A stretch of 40,017 bases of DNA from Candidatus Microgenomates bacterium (GTDB lineage: Bacteria; Patescibacteriota; Microgenomatia; UBA1406; GWC2-37-13), in assembly GCA_023245215.1 (NCBI GenBank), contig JAHFKS010000006.1:2004-42020 (forward strand), read 5' to 3'. Position 1 is the stretch's first letter. The number at the start of each line of letters is the position of its first letter. Below the pieces are notes generated by a model, which was not told the origin of the DNA, made no database searches, and saw nothing but the letters and a program-made list of their open reading frames with translations. The position numbers and the translations under genes were made by a program. Shown here in pieces: positions 20,575 to 29,460 of the stretch.

Positions 20575-21276
20575 TTATATCGTTTTTGCTTTTAACTTAT
20601 GACCGTTTTTTTCATCTTTGACTATTTTTCCGTCTTTGATATGAATGATTCTCTTTGCATGGCTGGCGATGTCGGGTTCATGAGTTATCATAATAATCGT
20701 ATGACCTTCTTCATTCAGTTTTCTGAAAATATTCATTACTTCTTCTGCTTGGACCGATGCAATATTTCCCGTCGGCTCGTCAGCCAAAAGAATCGACGGA
20801 TTCATCGCCAATCCTCTGGCAATCGCGACTCTTTGTTGCTGTCCTCCTGATAATTGATTCGAAGTGTGATTCATCCTATCTTCAAGCCCGACCATTTTCA
20901 GATATTTCCGCGCCTTTTCAATCCTCTCCTCTTTTGGAACGTTGGCATAACGCATCGGTAGCATGACATTTTGCAGAGCTGTCGTCCTCGGCAAAAGATT
21001 AAACGCCTGAAAGATAAATCCGATTTTCTGATTTCTTATTTCAGCTGCATCGTCGTCTGTCAGCTGACTAACGTTGACATCGTCCAAAATATATTCGCCT
21101 GTTGTCGGCTGGTCTAAAACTCCGAGTATGTGCATCAGAGTAGATTTACCCGACCCTGAAGGACCCATAATGGCAACGTATTCGCCTTTATTTATTTCAA
21201 ATGAAATGTCCGATAGAGCTACTGTTTCGACAGCGCCAGTGTTGTAGATTTTTGAAATTTTTTTTACTTTAATCAT
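20575..21276 (-). CDS. MacB/LolD-like ABC transporter ATP-binding subunit
   Basis: 233 residues. Walker A GPSGSGKST (38-46), Q-loop FIFQAFNLLP, signature LSGGQQQRVAIARGLA (142-157), Walker B ILLADEPTG (to 170) and the switch His in MITHEP. The D-loop that normally reads NLDS or ALDS is NIAS, so the usual Asp is Ala; ATP hydrolysis should still be possible, since Walker B Glu is present. It powers the permease encoded 1 nt downstream. Confidence 0.92.
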   Translation of the reverse strand: MIKVKKISKIYNTGAVETVALSDISFEINKGEYVAIMGPSGSGKSTLMHILGVLDQPTTGEYILDDVNVSQLTDDDAAEIRNQKIGFIFQAFNLLPRTTALQNVMLPMRYANVPKEERIEKARKYLKMVGLEDRMNHTSNQLSGGQQQRVAIARGLAMNPSILLADEPTGNIASVQAEEVMNIFRKLNEEGHTIIMITHEPDIASHAKRIIHIKDGKIVKDEKNGHKLKAKTI

Positions 21277-21278
21277 GG

Positions 21279-22559
21279 TTAACGAGCGATTCTAAAAGCG
21301 TTTCCGCCTCCGCTGAATGACCCAAAAGGCGAAGTTGTATTGGTAGTAGAATTTGTCGAAGTCTGTTGAGTCGTACTCGTGACAACAACGTCGCCCTCAC
21401 TTAACCCTGATGTAATCTCGGTATTTTCATCAGAAGCCAACCCGATTTCGACAGCAACTGATGCTGGTTTTCCGTTTTTCATTACCTGAACGGTCGAGGA
21501 TCCGTTTTGAGTTGTCACGGCTGTACTTGGTATCATAAGCACTTCGTCTTTGGTATTTGTAATGATGCTTGCCGAAGCTGCCATGTTCGGCAAAATTTCT
21601 TCTGACTTTATATCTAATAGAATTACCGCCGGATAAGAAGTCACATTCGAAGAGACAGATCCGCTCAAATCAATACTGATGACTTTTCCTGTAAATGTTT
21701 TATCCGGAAAGGCATCAAATGTGACGGTCGCTTTGTCGCCGACCTTGACTTTTGGAACATCTATTTCCGACAAGTTAATTGAGATTGTCGGCATGGCGTC
21801 GGTCCTGATGGCGGCAATCTTATTTGTCGTCGCCGAAGTATTGCTGCTGGACTGGGAATTAATGACAGAACCTATCTGTAATGACAGACCCGATACTGTT
21901 CCGGAAATTGGAGCGTATATGGTTGGAGACGCCTGCTGATAAGAATACCAGGCCGAGTTTAAAGACGTTTGCGCTTGAGTGACGGCTTTTTCCTGGAGCT
22001 TATATTTTGCCTCGGCTGAAAGCCAGTTATCCTGGGTTGTCAAAAATTCTGTCTGTGACTGGCGCTCTGGAGTATTTGGGGTACCATCACCGTTCTCGTA
22101 ATTTTTGCTTGTCGCTAAGTTAAAATAAGTCTGCCATTTTGAGAATAAATCTGATTGAACTGAATATAAGGCGTCTTTGGCAGATTGGGAGGAATTTTGG
22201 GCTGAAAGATAACTCGAATAAGCTTGGGAGTTTTTTTGCTGTCCTTCGAGATCTAATTCAAGCTCAGCTATCTTGTCGCCTGTCTTGACTTCATCACCAT
22301 CTTTAACGAAAAGTTTTTTGACCACGCCGGTCGCTTCTGTTGTGATATTACTGTTATTTGTTGCCGCCACTGTCCCCGACCCTGTGACTGAAACAATTAA
22401 AGTACCCTTTTGCACGGTTGAAGTCTGATATTGAACCTTATTGGTGCCTGAAGACGTAATTTTTGAAAAAACAAACCAGCCTGCGGCCAAAATCAACAGG
22501 ACAATCAATATTTTTTTTAAAAGGGAAAGCTTTACTAACCAATCCTTAATTTTACTCAT
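21279..22559 (-). CDS. MacA/HlyD-type membrane fusion (adaptor) protein
   Basis: 426 residues. An N-terminal helix (ILIVLLILAAGWFVFS) anchors it. The lipoyl-like half motif AATNNSNITTEATGVVKKLFVKDGD lies at the start of the exported part, then a coiled-coil hairpin rich in Gln/Ser/Lys (about 120-200), a second lipoyl half (PTIYAPISGTVSGLSLQIGS), and beta-barrel and membrane-proximal domains (VGDKATVTFDAFPDKTFTGKV). The tail is Ser/Thr/Asn-rich. The start at 22559, 7 nt after TACAAT (22572-22567), is chosen over a TTG at 22580. The MacB-type ATPase gene follows 2 nt later. Confidence 0.9.
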   Translation of the reverse strand: MSKIKDWLVKLSLLKKILIVLLILAAGWFVFSKITSSGTNKVQYQTSTVQKGTLIVSVTGSGTVAATNNSNITTEATGVVKKLFVKDGDEVKTGDKIAELELDLEGQQKNSQAYSSYLSAQNSSQSAKDALYSVQSDLFSKWQTYFNLATSKNYENGDGTPNTPERQSQTEFLTTQDNWLSAEAKYKLQEKAVTQAQTSLNSAWYSYQQASPTIYAPISGTVSGLSLQIGSVINSQSSSNTSATTNKIAAIRTDAMPTISINLSEIDVPKVKVGDKATVTFDAFPDKTFTGKVISIDLSGSVSSNVTSYPAVILLDIKSEEILPNMAASASIITNTKDEVLMIPSTAVTTQNGSSTVQVMKNGKPASVAVEIGLASDENTEITSGLSEGDVVVTSTTQQTSTNSTTNTTSPFGSFSGGGNAFRIAR

Positions 22560-22589
22560 CAATGAAATTGTAAGAAACAATTCTTAAAA

Positions 22590-23597
22590 CTAACTGAAAA
22601 CCGGCAGTTCAATATTTACTGTCGTTCCTTTTCCTACCTTACTATTAATATAGATGTTTCCTTTGTGGAGGTCAATGATTCTTTTGGCAATTGACAGTCC
22701 CAATCCATACCCACCACTTGTCGACTTAGTCCTTGCTCTGTCTGCTCTATAGAATCTGTCAAAAACACGCGGGAGTGACTTTTCGTCTATTCCTATTCCT
22801 GTATCTTTTATAGAAACAGTCACATTCTTCGGATTTTTTTTGGCGTCGATATTTATTATCGTATTTTCCGAACTGTACTTTATTGCATTGTCTAAAACAA
22901 TAACCAGCAAATCGTGCAGGCTATAGCGATTTCCCTTGACGATTCCGTTTTTAACCTGGTTTTTTATTTGAATTTTTTTCACTCCGGCAACCGGTTTCAT
23001 TTTTGAGACCGCTTCTCTGACAAGAGCCGCTAATGAAAGTTTTTCAAACTCCATATTCCCATTCGGTTTTTGATACTGGCTTATTTGCAGAAGCCCCTCG
23101 GAGAGTGACTGCAGTTTATTGACTTCATCAATACTTTCGCTGATGATTTTTTTCGCTGAATCAAGGTCTATTTTTTTGTCGCGTAGTCCCACTTCCATGG
23201 CTGTTTTTAACGATGTCAAAGGCGTCCTTAACTCATGAGAAGCATCGGAAATAAATTGATTTTGTTCTTCGACCATTTCGGCAATCGGCTTTAATGTTTT
23301 CCCGGCGAGAAAATAACCGAGACCGCCGGAAGACACTAAAATAATTCCGTTGACCACAACCAAAGACAGAATTATTCTTTGTTTTGTTTCATTAACTAAA
23401 TCTGTGTCAAAATCATTGGGCGGCACTAGTGTAAAACCGCCGTTTAAATCGTGGAAGAATCTCACTCTTTGGACTCTGGCAAATCTTTCAACTTCCTGAG
23501 TCAAACCTCTATAGATAATACAACTGAATGAGACGCTGACAAACATTATTGTCAGGAGATACCAAGCGGTAAGCTTCAGGCGGGCGGTATTAAACAT
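22590..23597 (-). CDS. Sensor histidine kinase
   Basis: 335 residues. Two membrane helices (about 10-30 and 75-97) enclose a short 45-residue outside loop, too small for a large ligand-binding fold. HisKA has FISDASHELRTPLTSLKT with phospho-acceptor H121. HATPase_c has N-box DNAIKYS, G1 DTGIGID, F-box RFYRADRAR and G2 GGYGLGLSIAKRI. It should phosphorylate the regulator encoded just upstream, whose stop overlaps its start (TAATG). The small outer loop and the neighbouring MacAB-like pump suggest membrane or antimicrobial-stress sensing; this is inference. Confidence 0.93.
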   Translation of the reverse strand: MFNTARLKLTAWYLLTIMFVSVSFSCIIYRGLTQEVERFARVQRVRFFHDLNGGFTLVPPNDFDTDLVNETKQRIILSLVVVNGIILVSSGGLGYFLAGKTLKPIAEMVEEQNQFISDASHELRTPLTSLKTAMEVGLRDKKIDLDSAKKIISESIDEVNKLQSLSEGLLQISQYQKPNGNMEFEKLSLAALVREAVSKMKPVAGVKKIQIKNQVKNGIVKGNRYSLHDLLVIVLDNAIKYSSENTIINIDAKKNPKNVTVSIKDTGIGIDEKSLPRVFDRFYRADRARTKSTSGGYGLGLSIAKRIIDLHKGNIYINSKVGKGTTVNIELPVFS

Positions 23598-24268
23598 TAT
23601 TCAATTTTAAATCCAAAACCTCTAACTGTTTTTATCATTTCTTTTTTGTTATTAAAAGGCAGGTCTATTTTATTTCTCAAATTCCTTATATAAACCTCAA
23701 CCGTATTGGGAAGAATATCGGCGTCATAATCCCAAACGTGGGAGATAATCTGGTCTTTGGTCATTATTCTGCTTTTATTTTTCATCAAATATTCAAGTAG
23801 GGAAAATTCTTTATTCGACAGTTCTATTAATTTTCCCGCGCGTTTTACTTCGAAAGACTTTGAGTTAAGTGTCAGATCGGAAACAGCCAGCGTCTCGTCA
23901 ACTGTCACCTTTGGCCGGCGGACCAATGCCCGGATACGAGCCAAAAGCTCTTCAAAAGAAAACGGTTTTGTTAAATAATCATCAGCTCCGCTATCAAGCC
24001 CTTTGACTTTATCCTGAATCTGACCTTTGGCGGTCAAAATCAAAATTGGCGTGTGGATTTTTTCCTTGCGTAGTTCTTTGGTGATGTCAATGCCGTCCAT
24101 GCCCGGTAACATAAGATCAAGAATAATAACGTCATATTCTTCTGTCGAGGCAAAATCATAACCGTCTTCTCCATTATAAGCAACGTCGACAGCATAACTT
24201 TCCTGTTCCAAGCCTTTTTTGATAGAGTTGGCAATCCTGTGCTCATCTTCAACCACCAGCATTCTCAT
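23597..24268 (-). CDS. OmpR-family response regulator
   Basis: 223 residues. Receiver domain with VVEDE (E7, D8), phospho-acceptor D51 in VIILDLMLPGMDG, T79 in LTAKG and K101 in TKPF. The Trans_reg_C winged helix (about 128-223) has LSNKEFSLLEYLMKN, NTVEVYIRNLRNKID and TVRGFGFKIE. It is the first gene of the operon and shares a 1-bp overlap with the kinase gene. The ATG is 7 nt after TATAAT, so its mRNA is predicted to be leaderless. It probably controls its own operon with the exporter. Confidence 0.93.
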   Translation of the reverse strand: MRMLVVEDEHRIANSIKKGLEQESYAVDVAYNGEDGYDFASTEEYDVIILDLMLPGMDGIDITKELRKEKIHTPILILTAKGQIQDKVKGLDSGADDYLTKPFSFEELLARIRALVRRPKVTVDETLAVSDLTLNSKSFEVKRAGKLIELSNKEFSLLEYLMKNKSRIMTKDQIISHVWDYDADILPNTVEVYIRNLRNKIDLPFNNKKEMIKTVRGFGFKIE

Positions 24269-24275
24269 GAAACTA

Positions 24276-24281
24276 ATTATA
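24276..24281 (-). promoter_or_regulatory. -10 element of the two-component/MacAB operon
   Basis: TATAAT on the minus strand, 7 nt before the ATG at 24268. No -35 match, which suits a promoter needing an activator such as the regulator itself. Confidence 0.6.
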
Positions 24282-24358
24282 GCCTCTAAGCTGAAAAACT
24301 GCTGAAAATAAATCCCAATTCTAAAATAGACTTATGGTATATAATTTCCTTATCAAAT

Positions 24359-25087
24359 ATGGAGGCCGTATTATTCTCTTTACTTACTTTCGTCTCAACC
24401 AGTCTTGGCGGGCTTTTCAGCTTGAAAAACCGCGACAAGCTCCACTACATCATGAGTTTTACGGCCGGAGTCCTCTTAGGAGTATCGTTTTTTGACATTA
24501 TTCCTGAAGCTTTTGGAATAATCAGCAAAAATAATTTAGATATTAATTATCTGACGATACCTATCGTTGTCGGGTTCCTTTTCTTTCATTTTCTCGAAAA
24601 AACTATTCTTATTCATCATAACCATGAAACAGAATACGCCGAACATAAACATCCAAACATCGGCTTAACCGGCGCTTTAGGCTTGGTTTTTCACAGTTTT
24701 CTTGACGGAGTCGGTATTGGTTTGGGATTTCACATCAACAGCCACATAGGATTATTGGTGGCAATCGCAGTCATCTCTCATGATTTTTCCGACGGATTAA
24801 ACACTGTCTCTTTGATGCTCACGCACAAAAATACCACGAAAAAAACTATTTATTTATTGCTTCTTGATGCCACCTCCCCGATTCTGGGAGCCCTTTCTAC
24901 TCTTTTATTTACTATTCCGGATAAATATTTAGTAGTCTATCTTGGATTTTTCACCGGTTTCCTCCTCTATATCTCCGCGAGTGATTTATTACCTGAAGCT
25001 CACAGCAAACACAGTTCTTATAAATTGATCGGTTTGACTGCTTTAGGAATTATCTTCATCTTTTTTATCACTAGACTTATACAATGA
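24359..25087 (+). CDS. ZIP-family metal transporter
   Basis: 242 residues and seven to eight membrane helices. The metal-binding helices read FHSFLDGVGIGLGFH and ISHDFSDGLNTVSL, the His/Asp pattern of ZIP helices IV and V. A His-rich loop (IHHNHETEYAEHKHP) before helix IV is the usual cytoplasmic metal-binding loop. It should import Zn2+ or another divalent cation. TATAAT (24340-24345) lies 13 nt upstream of the ATG, giving at most a very short leader. It is divergent from the response-regulator operon. Confidence 0.9.
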   Translation: MEAVLFSLLTFVSTSLGGLFSLKNRDKLHYIMSFTAGVLLGVSFFDIIPEAFGIISKNNLDINYLTIPIVVGFLFFHFLEKTILIHHNHETEYAEHKHPNIGLTGALGLVFHSFLDGVGIGLGFHINSHIGLLVAIAVISHDFSDGLNTVSLMLTHKNTTKKTIYLLLLDATSPILGALSTLLFTIPDKYLVVYLGFFTGFLLYISASDLLPEAHSKHSSYKLIGLTALGIIFIFFITRLIQ

Positions 25088-25115
25088 AGTAGTATAATTA
25101 TTTCTTAAAATAAAA

Positions 25116-25913
25116 ATGGATAAAGCAATCGAAGTAAAATCTTTGGTCAAAAAATTCAACGATTTTGTCGCGGTCAACGACATTTCTTTTGACGTGAAAA
25201 GAGGGGAAATATTTGCTTTCTTGGGGCCGAACGGCGCCGGGAAAACTACGACAATCAAAATGCTGACAACTCTTCTCCACCCGACATCCGGACAAATATT
25301 AGTCAATGGATACGACCCGGTTAAAGATCAAAATAACGTAAGAAAGTCATTTGGAATCGTATTTCAAGATCCATCTCTTGATGACGAACTGACTACCTAT
25401 GAAAATATGGAATTTCATGGAGTGCTTTATGGACTGGATAAAAAATTGATGACAAACAGGATCGAAGAACTCCTTAATATAGTCGACCTTTGGGACAGAA
25501 AAGATTCGCTTGTTAAAACTTTTTCCGGCGGCATGAGGCGGCGGTTGGAGATTGCCCGGGGACTTCTCCATCATCCAAAAGTATTCTTTCTCGACGAACC
25601 GAGCCTGGGCCTTGACCCGCAGACGAGAACCCACCTATGGAACTATGTCAAAGATCTTAATAAAAAAGAAAATATTACAATTTTTTTCACGACTCATTAT
25701 ATGGAAGAGGCGGAAAGAGTCGCTGAACGGATTGCTGTTATTGACCATGGAAAAATAGTCGCCCACGGCACCCTTGATGAATTAAAAAAACACACATCAA
25801 CTAATACTCTTGAGGAGGCGTTTCTCAAGTTGACCGGAACAGAAATAAGAGAAGAAGAGGCCGGCGCCGCCGATCATTTAAGAATGGCGAGAAGAATGTG
25901 GAGGAGAAAATAA
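25116..25913 (+). CDS. ABC-2 exporter ATP-binding subunit (DrrA/NodI-like)
   Basis: 265 residues. Walker A GPNGAGKTTT, Q-loop IVFQDPSLD, signature FSGGMRRRLEIARGLL, Walker B VFFLDEPSLGLDPQTR and switch FFTTHYMEEAERV. The tail holds NTLEEAFLKLTG as in DrrA-type ATPases, plus a short extension ending MARRMWRRK. The permease gene begins 1 nt after the stop. The cargo cannot be predicted; relatives export lipids, drugs or glycans. TATAAT at 25093-25098 may drive the pair with a 10-nt leader. Confidence 0.92.
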   Translation: MDKAIEVKSLVKKFNDFVAVNDISFDVKRGEIFAFLGPNGAGKTTTIKMLTTLLHPTSGQILVNGYDPVKDQNNVRKSFGIVFQDPSLDDELTTYENMEFHGVLYGLDKKLMTNRIEELLNIVDLWDRKDSLVKTFSGGMRRRLEIARGLLHHPKVFFLDEPSLGLDPQTRTHLWNYVKDLNKKENITIFFTTHYMEEAERVAERIAVIDHGKIVAHGTLDELKKHTSTNTLEEAFLKLTGTEIREEEAGAADHLRMARRMWRRK

Positions 25914-25914
25914 T

Positions 25915-26661
25915 ATGAATACTATATATATACTTTGGCTGAGGCAGTTAAAAAGATATTTAAGATCCCGGTCGAGGATTATTGGTTCGATTGGACAGCC
26001 GTTACTTTTTTTAGTAGCTCTTGGTTTTGGTTTGGGTCCGATTTTCAAACGCGCGGGAGACGGCAATTATATTGATTTTTTGGCGCCTGGAGTCATTGCC
26101 CAGGGAATCCTTTTTACGGCAATTTTTACTGGTATCGAATTGATTTGGGACAGACAGTTTGGCTTTTTGAAAGAAACTTTGGTCGCGCCAGTCTCCAGAT
26201 TTCAGATAATGCTCGGCAGGACTATCGGTGGAGCCACTATAGCGACTATTCAAGGTGTAATTATTTTCTTTTTGACTTTGCTTGTCGGCTTCCGGCCTTA
26301 TAGCTTGGCAATGTTGCCAATAGCATTAGTAATAATGTTTCTCACCGCTCTTTTTTTTACTGCCCTTGGTACAGCCATCGCCTCCACTTTAGACGACATG
26401 CAGGGATTCCAATTGATTATGAACTTTTTGGTTTTGCCTTTATTTTTCCTTTCCGGCTCTCTTTTTCCCCTAAAAGGAGCTCCGGCATTATTAACCCTTA
26501 TCGCCAAGTTTGACCCTTTGACTTATGGAGTAGATGCTTTAAGATCTTCGCTGGCAAACGTTACCCAGTTTGGTTTGGTGAATGACATAGCAATTTTAGG
26601 AATTTTGACCGCGATTATTCTCTATATTGGCAGTAAACTGTTTTCAAAAATTGAAATTTAA
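25915..26661 (+). CDS. ABC-2 type permease (DrrB-like)
   Basis: 248 residues with six membrane helices. SRSRIIGSIGQPLLFLVALGFG precedes the first helix pair, and the region FGFLKETLVAPVSRFQIMLGRTIGGA is the hallmark ABC-2 stretch contacting the ATPase. DMQGFQLIMNFLVLPLFFLSG lies before the last helices. It forms an exporter with the ATPase encoded 1 nt upstream. Its last 4 bp overlap the convergent typA gene. Confidence 0.9.
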   Translation: MNTIYILWLRQLKRYLRSRSRIIGSIGQPLLFLVALGFGLGPIFKRAGDGNYIDFLAPGVIAQGILFTAIFTGIELIWDRQFGFLKETLVAPVSRFQIMLGRTIGGATIATIQGVIIFFLTLLVGFRPYSLAMLPIALVIMFLTALFFTALGTAIASTLDDMQGFQLIMNFLVLPLFFLSGSLFPLKGAPALLTLIAKFDPLTYGVDALRSSLANVTQFGLVNDIAILGILTAIILYIGSKLFSKIEI

Positions 26662-28484
26662 TTTTGATTTCTTTTTACGACTCTTCTCTGAACGATGGAA
26701 AGAACTTTTTTGCGGATGCGGAGATTAATTGGAGTAACTTCTAGAAATTCGTCGTCAACAATAAAATCGAGGGCCTGCTCAAGACTCAAGACCGTCGCCG
26801 GAGTCAAAGCAACCGATACTCCCTCACCGGCTGAACGGTTGTTTGTCAATTTCTTTTCCTTGCAGACATTGACTTCAATGTCGATATCACGGCTGGCGAC
26901 ACCGACAACCATGCCTTCGTAAATTTTTTCCCGCGGCGAAACAAACAGGATTCCACGGTCTTGCGCATTGACCAATCCGTAAGTCATCGCCTCGCCTGGC
27001 TTGACGGCAATCAAAGCTCCATTTCTAATCGATTCAAGCTTCCCGCCTTTTGGAAAATATCCCAAAAAGTACGTACTCAGAACTGCAGTTCCCCTAGTCT
27101 TAGTCATTAAGATGCTTCTTATTCCTAATAAATTATTGTCGGATATTTTATATTTCAACTTGACTGAATTGCCGCCGGAAACCATATCAAGCATTTCGCC
27201 TTTTCTCTTGCCGAATTCTTCGGTGATTTCTCCCATAAATTTTTTCTCGGCATCAATCGTTACTTCTTCATATGGTTCGCTCATCACCCCGTCAATTTTT
27301 TTATAAATGACCTGCGGTTTTGAAACTTGGAGTTCAAATCCTTCTCTTCTCATGGTTTCGATGAGAACAGACAAATGGAGCTCTCCCCGGCCGGCAACGA
27401 TAAAATTGGCGCCTTCCTGATCCTGTTCTATTTTTAATCCAAGGTTGGTTTCTTTCTCTTTCAGCAATCTTTCGTTAATCTGACGGGATGTTCCGAGTTT
27501 CCCTTCTTTTCCGGCAAAGGGGCTGGTGTTCGGGCCGACGGTAATCTTAATAGTAGGTTCTTCGACTTTAATTGTCGGCAAGCTGACAGGGTTGACAGGG
27601 TCAGTAATGGTCTGTCCTATTGTCAGCTCGGGAATTCCCGCTATGGCAACGACATCGCCAGAACTGACATTGTCGACTTCTTTTTTTTGCAGGCCCTCAT
27701 AGGTATAAAGCTTCTGCGCTCTATAGTTGCCTAAAATTTTGTTATCTTCAACCAAAACAATCGGCTGGTCTTTTTTGAGAGAACCCTGGGAAATTTTTCC
27801 AATACAGAGCTTGCCGACATAGTTGTCAAAGTCCAAAGTGGAAATCAGCATTTGAAAGGGTTTGTCTTCATTTTCGGCAACATTGGGAATTTTTTTCATG
27901 ATGGTTTCAAAAAGAGGGCTCAAATCTCCTGGAGTATCCGAAGTATAGCGGGCCGGTAAATCGAAAAAAACCTTTCCATCACGGCCGACTGCGTAAAGTG
28001 TCGTAAAATGCAGATGTTTTTCATGTTCAGCCAGTTCCAAAAACAAACTTTCTACGTCGTTTAATACCTCTTTCGGCCTGGCGTCCCTTTTATCGATTTT
28101 ATTGATTATGAGAATTATTTTAAGATGGGCCTGAAGGGCTTTTTTCAAAACAAATTTAGTTTGAGGGAGCGGACCTTCAGCGGCATCAACAAGAAGAATT
28201 GCGCCGCTCGCCATATTGATGGTTCTTTCCACTTCTCCTCCAAAATCAGCGTGTCCTGGAGTATCAATGATGTTTATTTTTGTTTCTTTATAGAAAACGG
28301 CGGTATTCTTAGCAAGAATTGTAATACCTTTTTCTCTTTCCAAATCATTAGAATCCATTATTAAAGTTTCGCCCATTTCTTTTTGGTTGTCCCGGAAAGT
28401 GTGGGTCTGCTTCAACATGGCGTCGACCAGGGTAGTTTTACCGTGGTCAACGTGGGCGATAATGGCGATGTTTCTTATTTCCAT
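26658..28484 (-). CDS. typA: Ribosome-associated translational GTPase TypA/BipA
   Basis: 608 residues, the normal length. G1 AHVDHGKTTLVDAML, the G2 region around REKGITILAKN, G3 DTPGHADFGGE and G4 NKIDK are clear. EF-G-like domain II, III and V and the TypA C-terminal domain follow (GRGELHLSVLIETMRREG, later NRSAGEGV). It binds the ribosome and supports 50S assembly and growth in cold or stress in other bacteria. The ATG at 28484 is chosen because the conserved N-terminus MEIRNIAIIAHVDHG starts there; an upstream extension would cover the leader. A hairpin sits in its leader. Confidence 0.96.
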   Translation of the reverse strand: MEIRNIAIIAHVDHGKTTLVDAMLKQTHTFRDNQKEMGETLIMDSNDLEREKGITILAKNTAVFYKETKINIIDTPGHADFGGEVERTINMASGAILLVDAAEGPLPQTKFVLKKALQAHLKIILIINKIDKRDARPKEVLNDVESLFLELAEHEKHLHFTTLYAVGRDGKVFFDLPARYTSDTPGDLSPLFETIMKKIPNVAENEDKPFQMLISTLDFDNYVGKLCIGKISQGSLKKDQPIVLVEDNKILGNYRAQKLYTYEGLQKKEVDNVSSGDVVAIAGIPELTIGQTITDPVNPVSLPTIKVEEPTIKITVGPNTSPFAGKEGKLGTSRQINERLLKEKETNLGLKIEQDQEGANFIVAGRGELHLSVLIETMRREGFELQVSKPQVIYKKIDGVMSEPYEEVTIDAEKKFMGEITEEFGKRKGEMLDMVSGGNSVKLKYKISDNNLLGIRSILMTKTRGTAVLSTYFLGYFPKGGKLESIRNGALIAVKPGEAMTYGLVNAQDRGILFVSPREKIYEGMVVGVASRDIDIEVNVCKEKKLTNNRSAGEGVSVALTPATVLSLEQALDFIVDDEFLEVTPINLRIRKKVLSIVQRRVVKRNQN

Positions 28485-28492
28485 AAATAAAA

Positions 28493-28517
28493 AATAATCC
28501 CTCCAAACGGGATTATT
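28493..28517 (-). promoter_or_regulatory. Hairpin with following T run in the typA leader
   Basis: AATAATCCC and GGGATTATT (28493-28501 with 28509-28517) form a perfect 9-bp stem with a 7-nt loop, followed on the minus strand by T-rich sequence up to the start. The promoter TATAAT is at 28532-28527, so the hairpin lies in a leader of about 36 nt. It resembles an attenuator or thermosensor. A GGAGGG that could act as Shine-Dalgarno is split between loop and stem. Confidence 0.55.
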
Positions 28518-28581
28518 TATCCCAATATTATACTCTTTTTTCCTTGATGGATGAAAGAAAAACAAAGGGTAGCCATTTGTA

Positions 28582-28590
28582 TGTTACAAT
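28582..28590 (+). promoter_or_regulatory. Extended -10 promoter of era
   Basis: TGTTACAAT fits an extended -10 (TGn plus TACAAT). It ends 6 nt before the ATG at 28597; leaderless transcript predicted. Confidence 0.6.
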
Positions 28591-28596
28591 TATCGC

Positions 28597-29460
28597 ATGA
28601 AAATAGGAAAAGTGCTATTGATGGGTCGCCCAAACGTCGGAAAATCAACCTTTGTCAACAATCTTATCGGCCAAAAAGTCGCCATCACATCGCCCAAACC
28701 GCAAACGACCCGTTTTTCCATCAAAGCCCTTTACGAGGATGACCGGGGAAAAATTATTTTTGTCGATACTCCGGGCATATTCGGAAAAGCAGAAGACCAA
28801 CTTTCTAAAAGAATTAACGAAAGAACTCTTAATGTTATTAAAGAAGACGTCGACCTGGTTATTTATATGATTGACCATACTAGGAAACGCGACTTTGAAG
28901 AAGCCAGGGTTTTGGGGTTGGTGCGGAAAATAGAAAAACCCAAGATTCTCGTAATTAACAAGGTGGATTCACAGGAAAAATCATATCTACCGCAATATAA
29001 ATTTTTGGAAGATGAGTTTTCATCTGTTTTTGAGATATCTGCCCTCCATAAAACTAACTTCCGTCTTTTAATGGAGAAAGTTTTCGAATTGCTGCCTGAT
29101 AAATCAAGCGAAGAAATACCCAATGACTTAATCTATCCCGTGCTGAACATCGACAGCAAAATTTTTATCTCTGAATTAATCCGGGAAAAAGTTTTCCTGA
29201 TGATGGGCGAAGAGATTCCTTACCGGACCATGGCGATCGTCGATGAGATTTCCGAAAGAAAAAACGGCATCACCTACATCAAAGCCAGGATTCTAACGAC
29301 AGACGACCGCTATAAAAAAATGCTCATCGGGAGCCAAGGACACAAAATCAAAGAAATCGGAAGCTATGCAAGAAAAGAGATCGCTCTGGCAATCAACAAA
29401 AAAGTTTATTTGGATCTAACTATTGAAACCGACCCCCACTGGCAGGAAACTTATTATTAG
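28597..29460 (+). CDS. era: GTPase Era, 16S rRNA-binding ribosome assembly factor
   Basis: 287 residues, typical of Era. G1 GRPNVGKST, the switch region SPKPQTTRFSIKAL, G3 DTPGIF, and G4 NKVD. The C-terminal KH domain carries IKARILTTDDRYKKMLIGSQGHKIKEIG with the GxxG loop GSQG. Era helps mature the 3' end of 16S rRNA during 30S assembly. It is divergent from typA, another ribosome GTPase. The stop overlaps the convergent gltX stop by 4 bp. Confidence 0.96.
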   Translation: MKIGKVLLMGRPNVGKSTFVNNLIGQKVAITSPKPQTTRFSIKALYEDDRGKIIFVDTPGIFGKAEDQLSKRINERTLNVIKEDVDLVIYMIDHTRKRDFEEARVLGLVRKIEKPKILVINKVDSQEKSYLPQYKFLEDEFSSVFEISALHKTNFRLLMEKVFELLPDKSSEEIPNDLIYPVLNIDSKIFISELIREKVFLMMGEEIPYRTMAIVDEISERKNGITYIKARILTTDDRYKKMLIGSQGHKIKEIGSYARKEIALAINKKVYLDLTIETDPHWQETYY

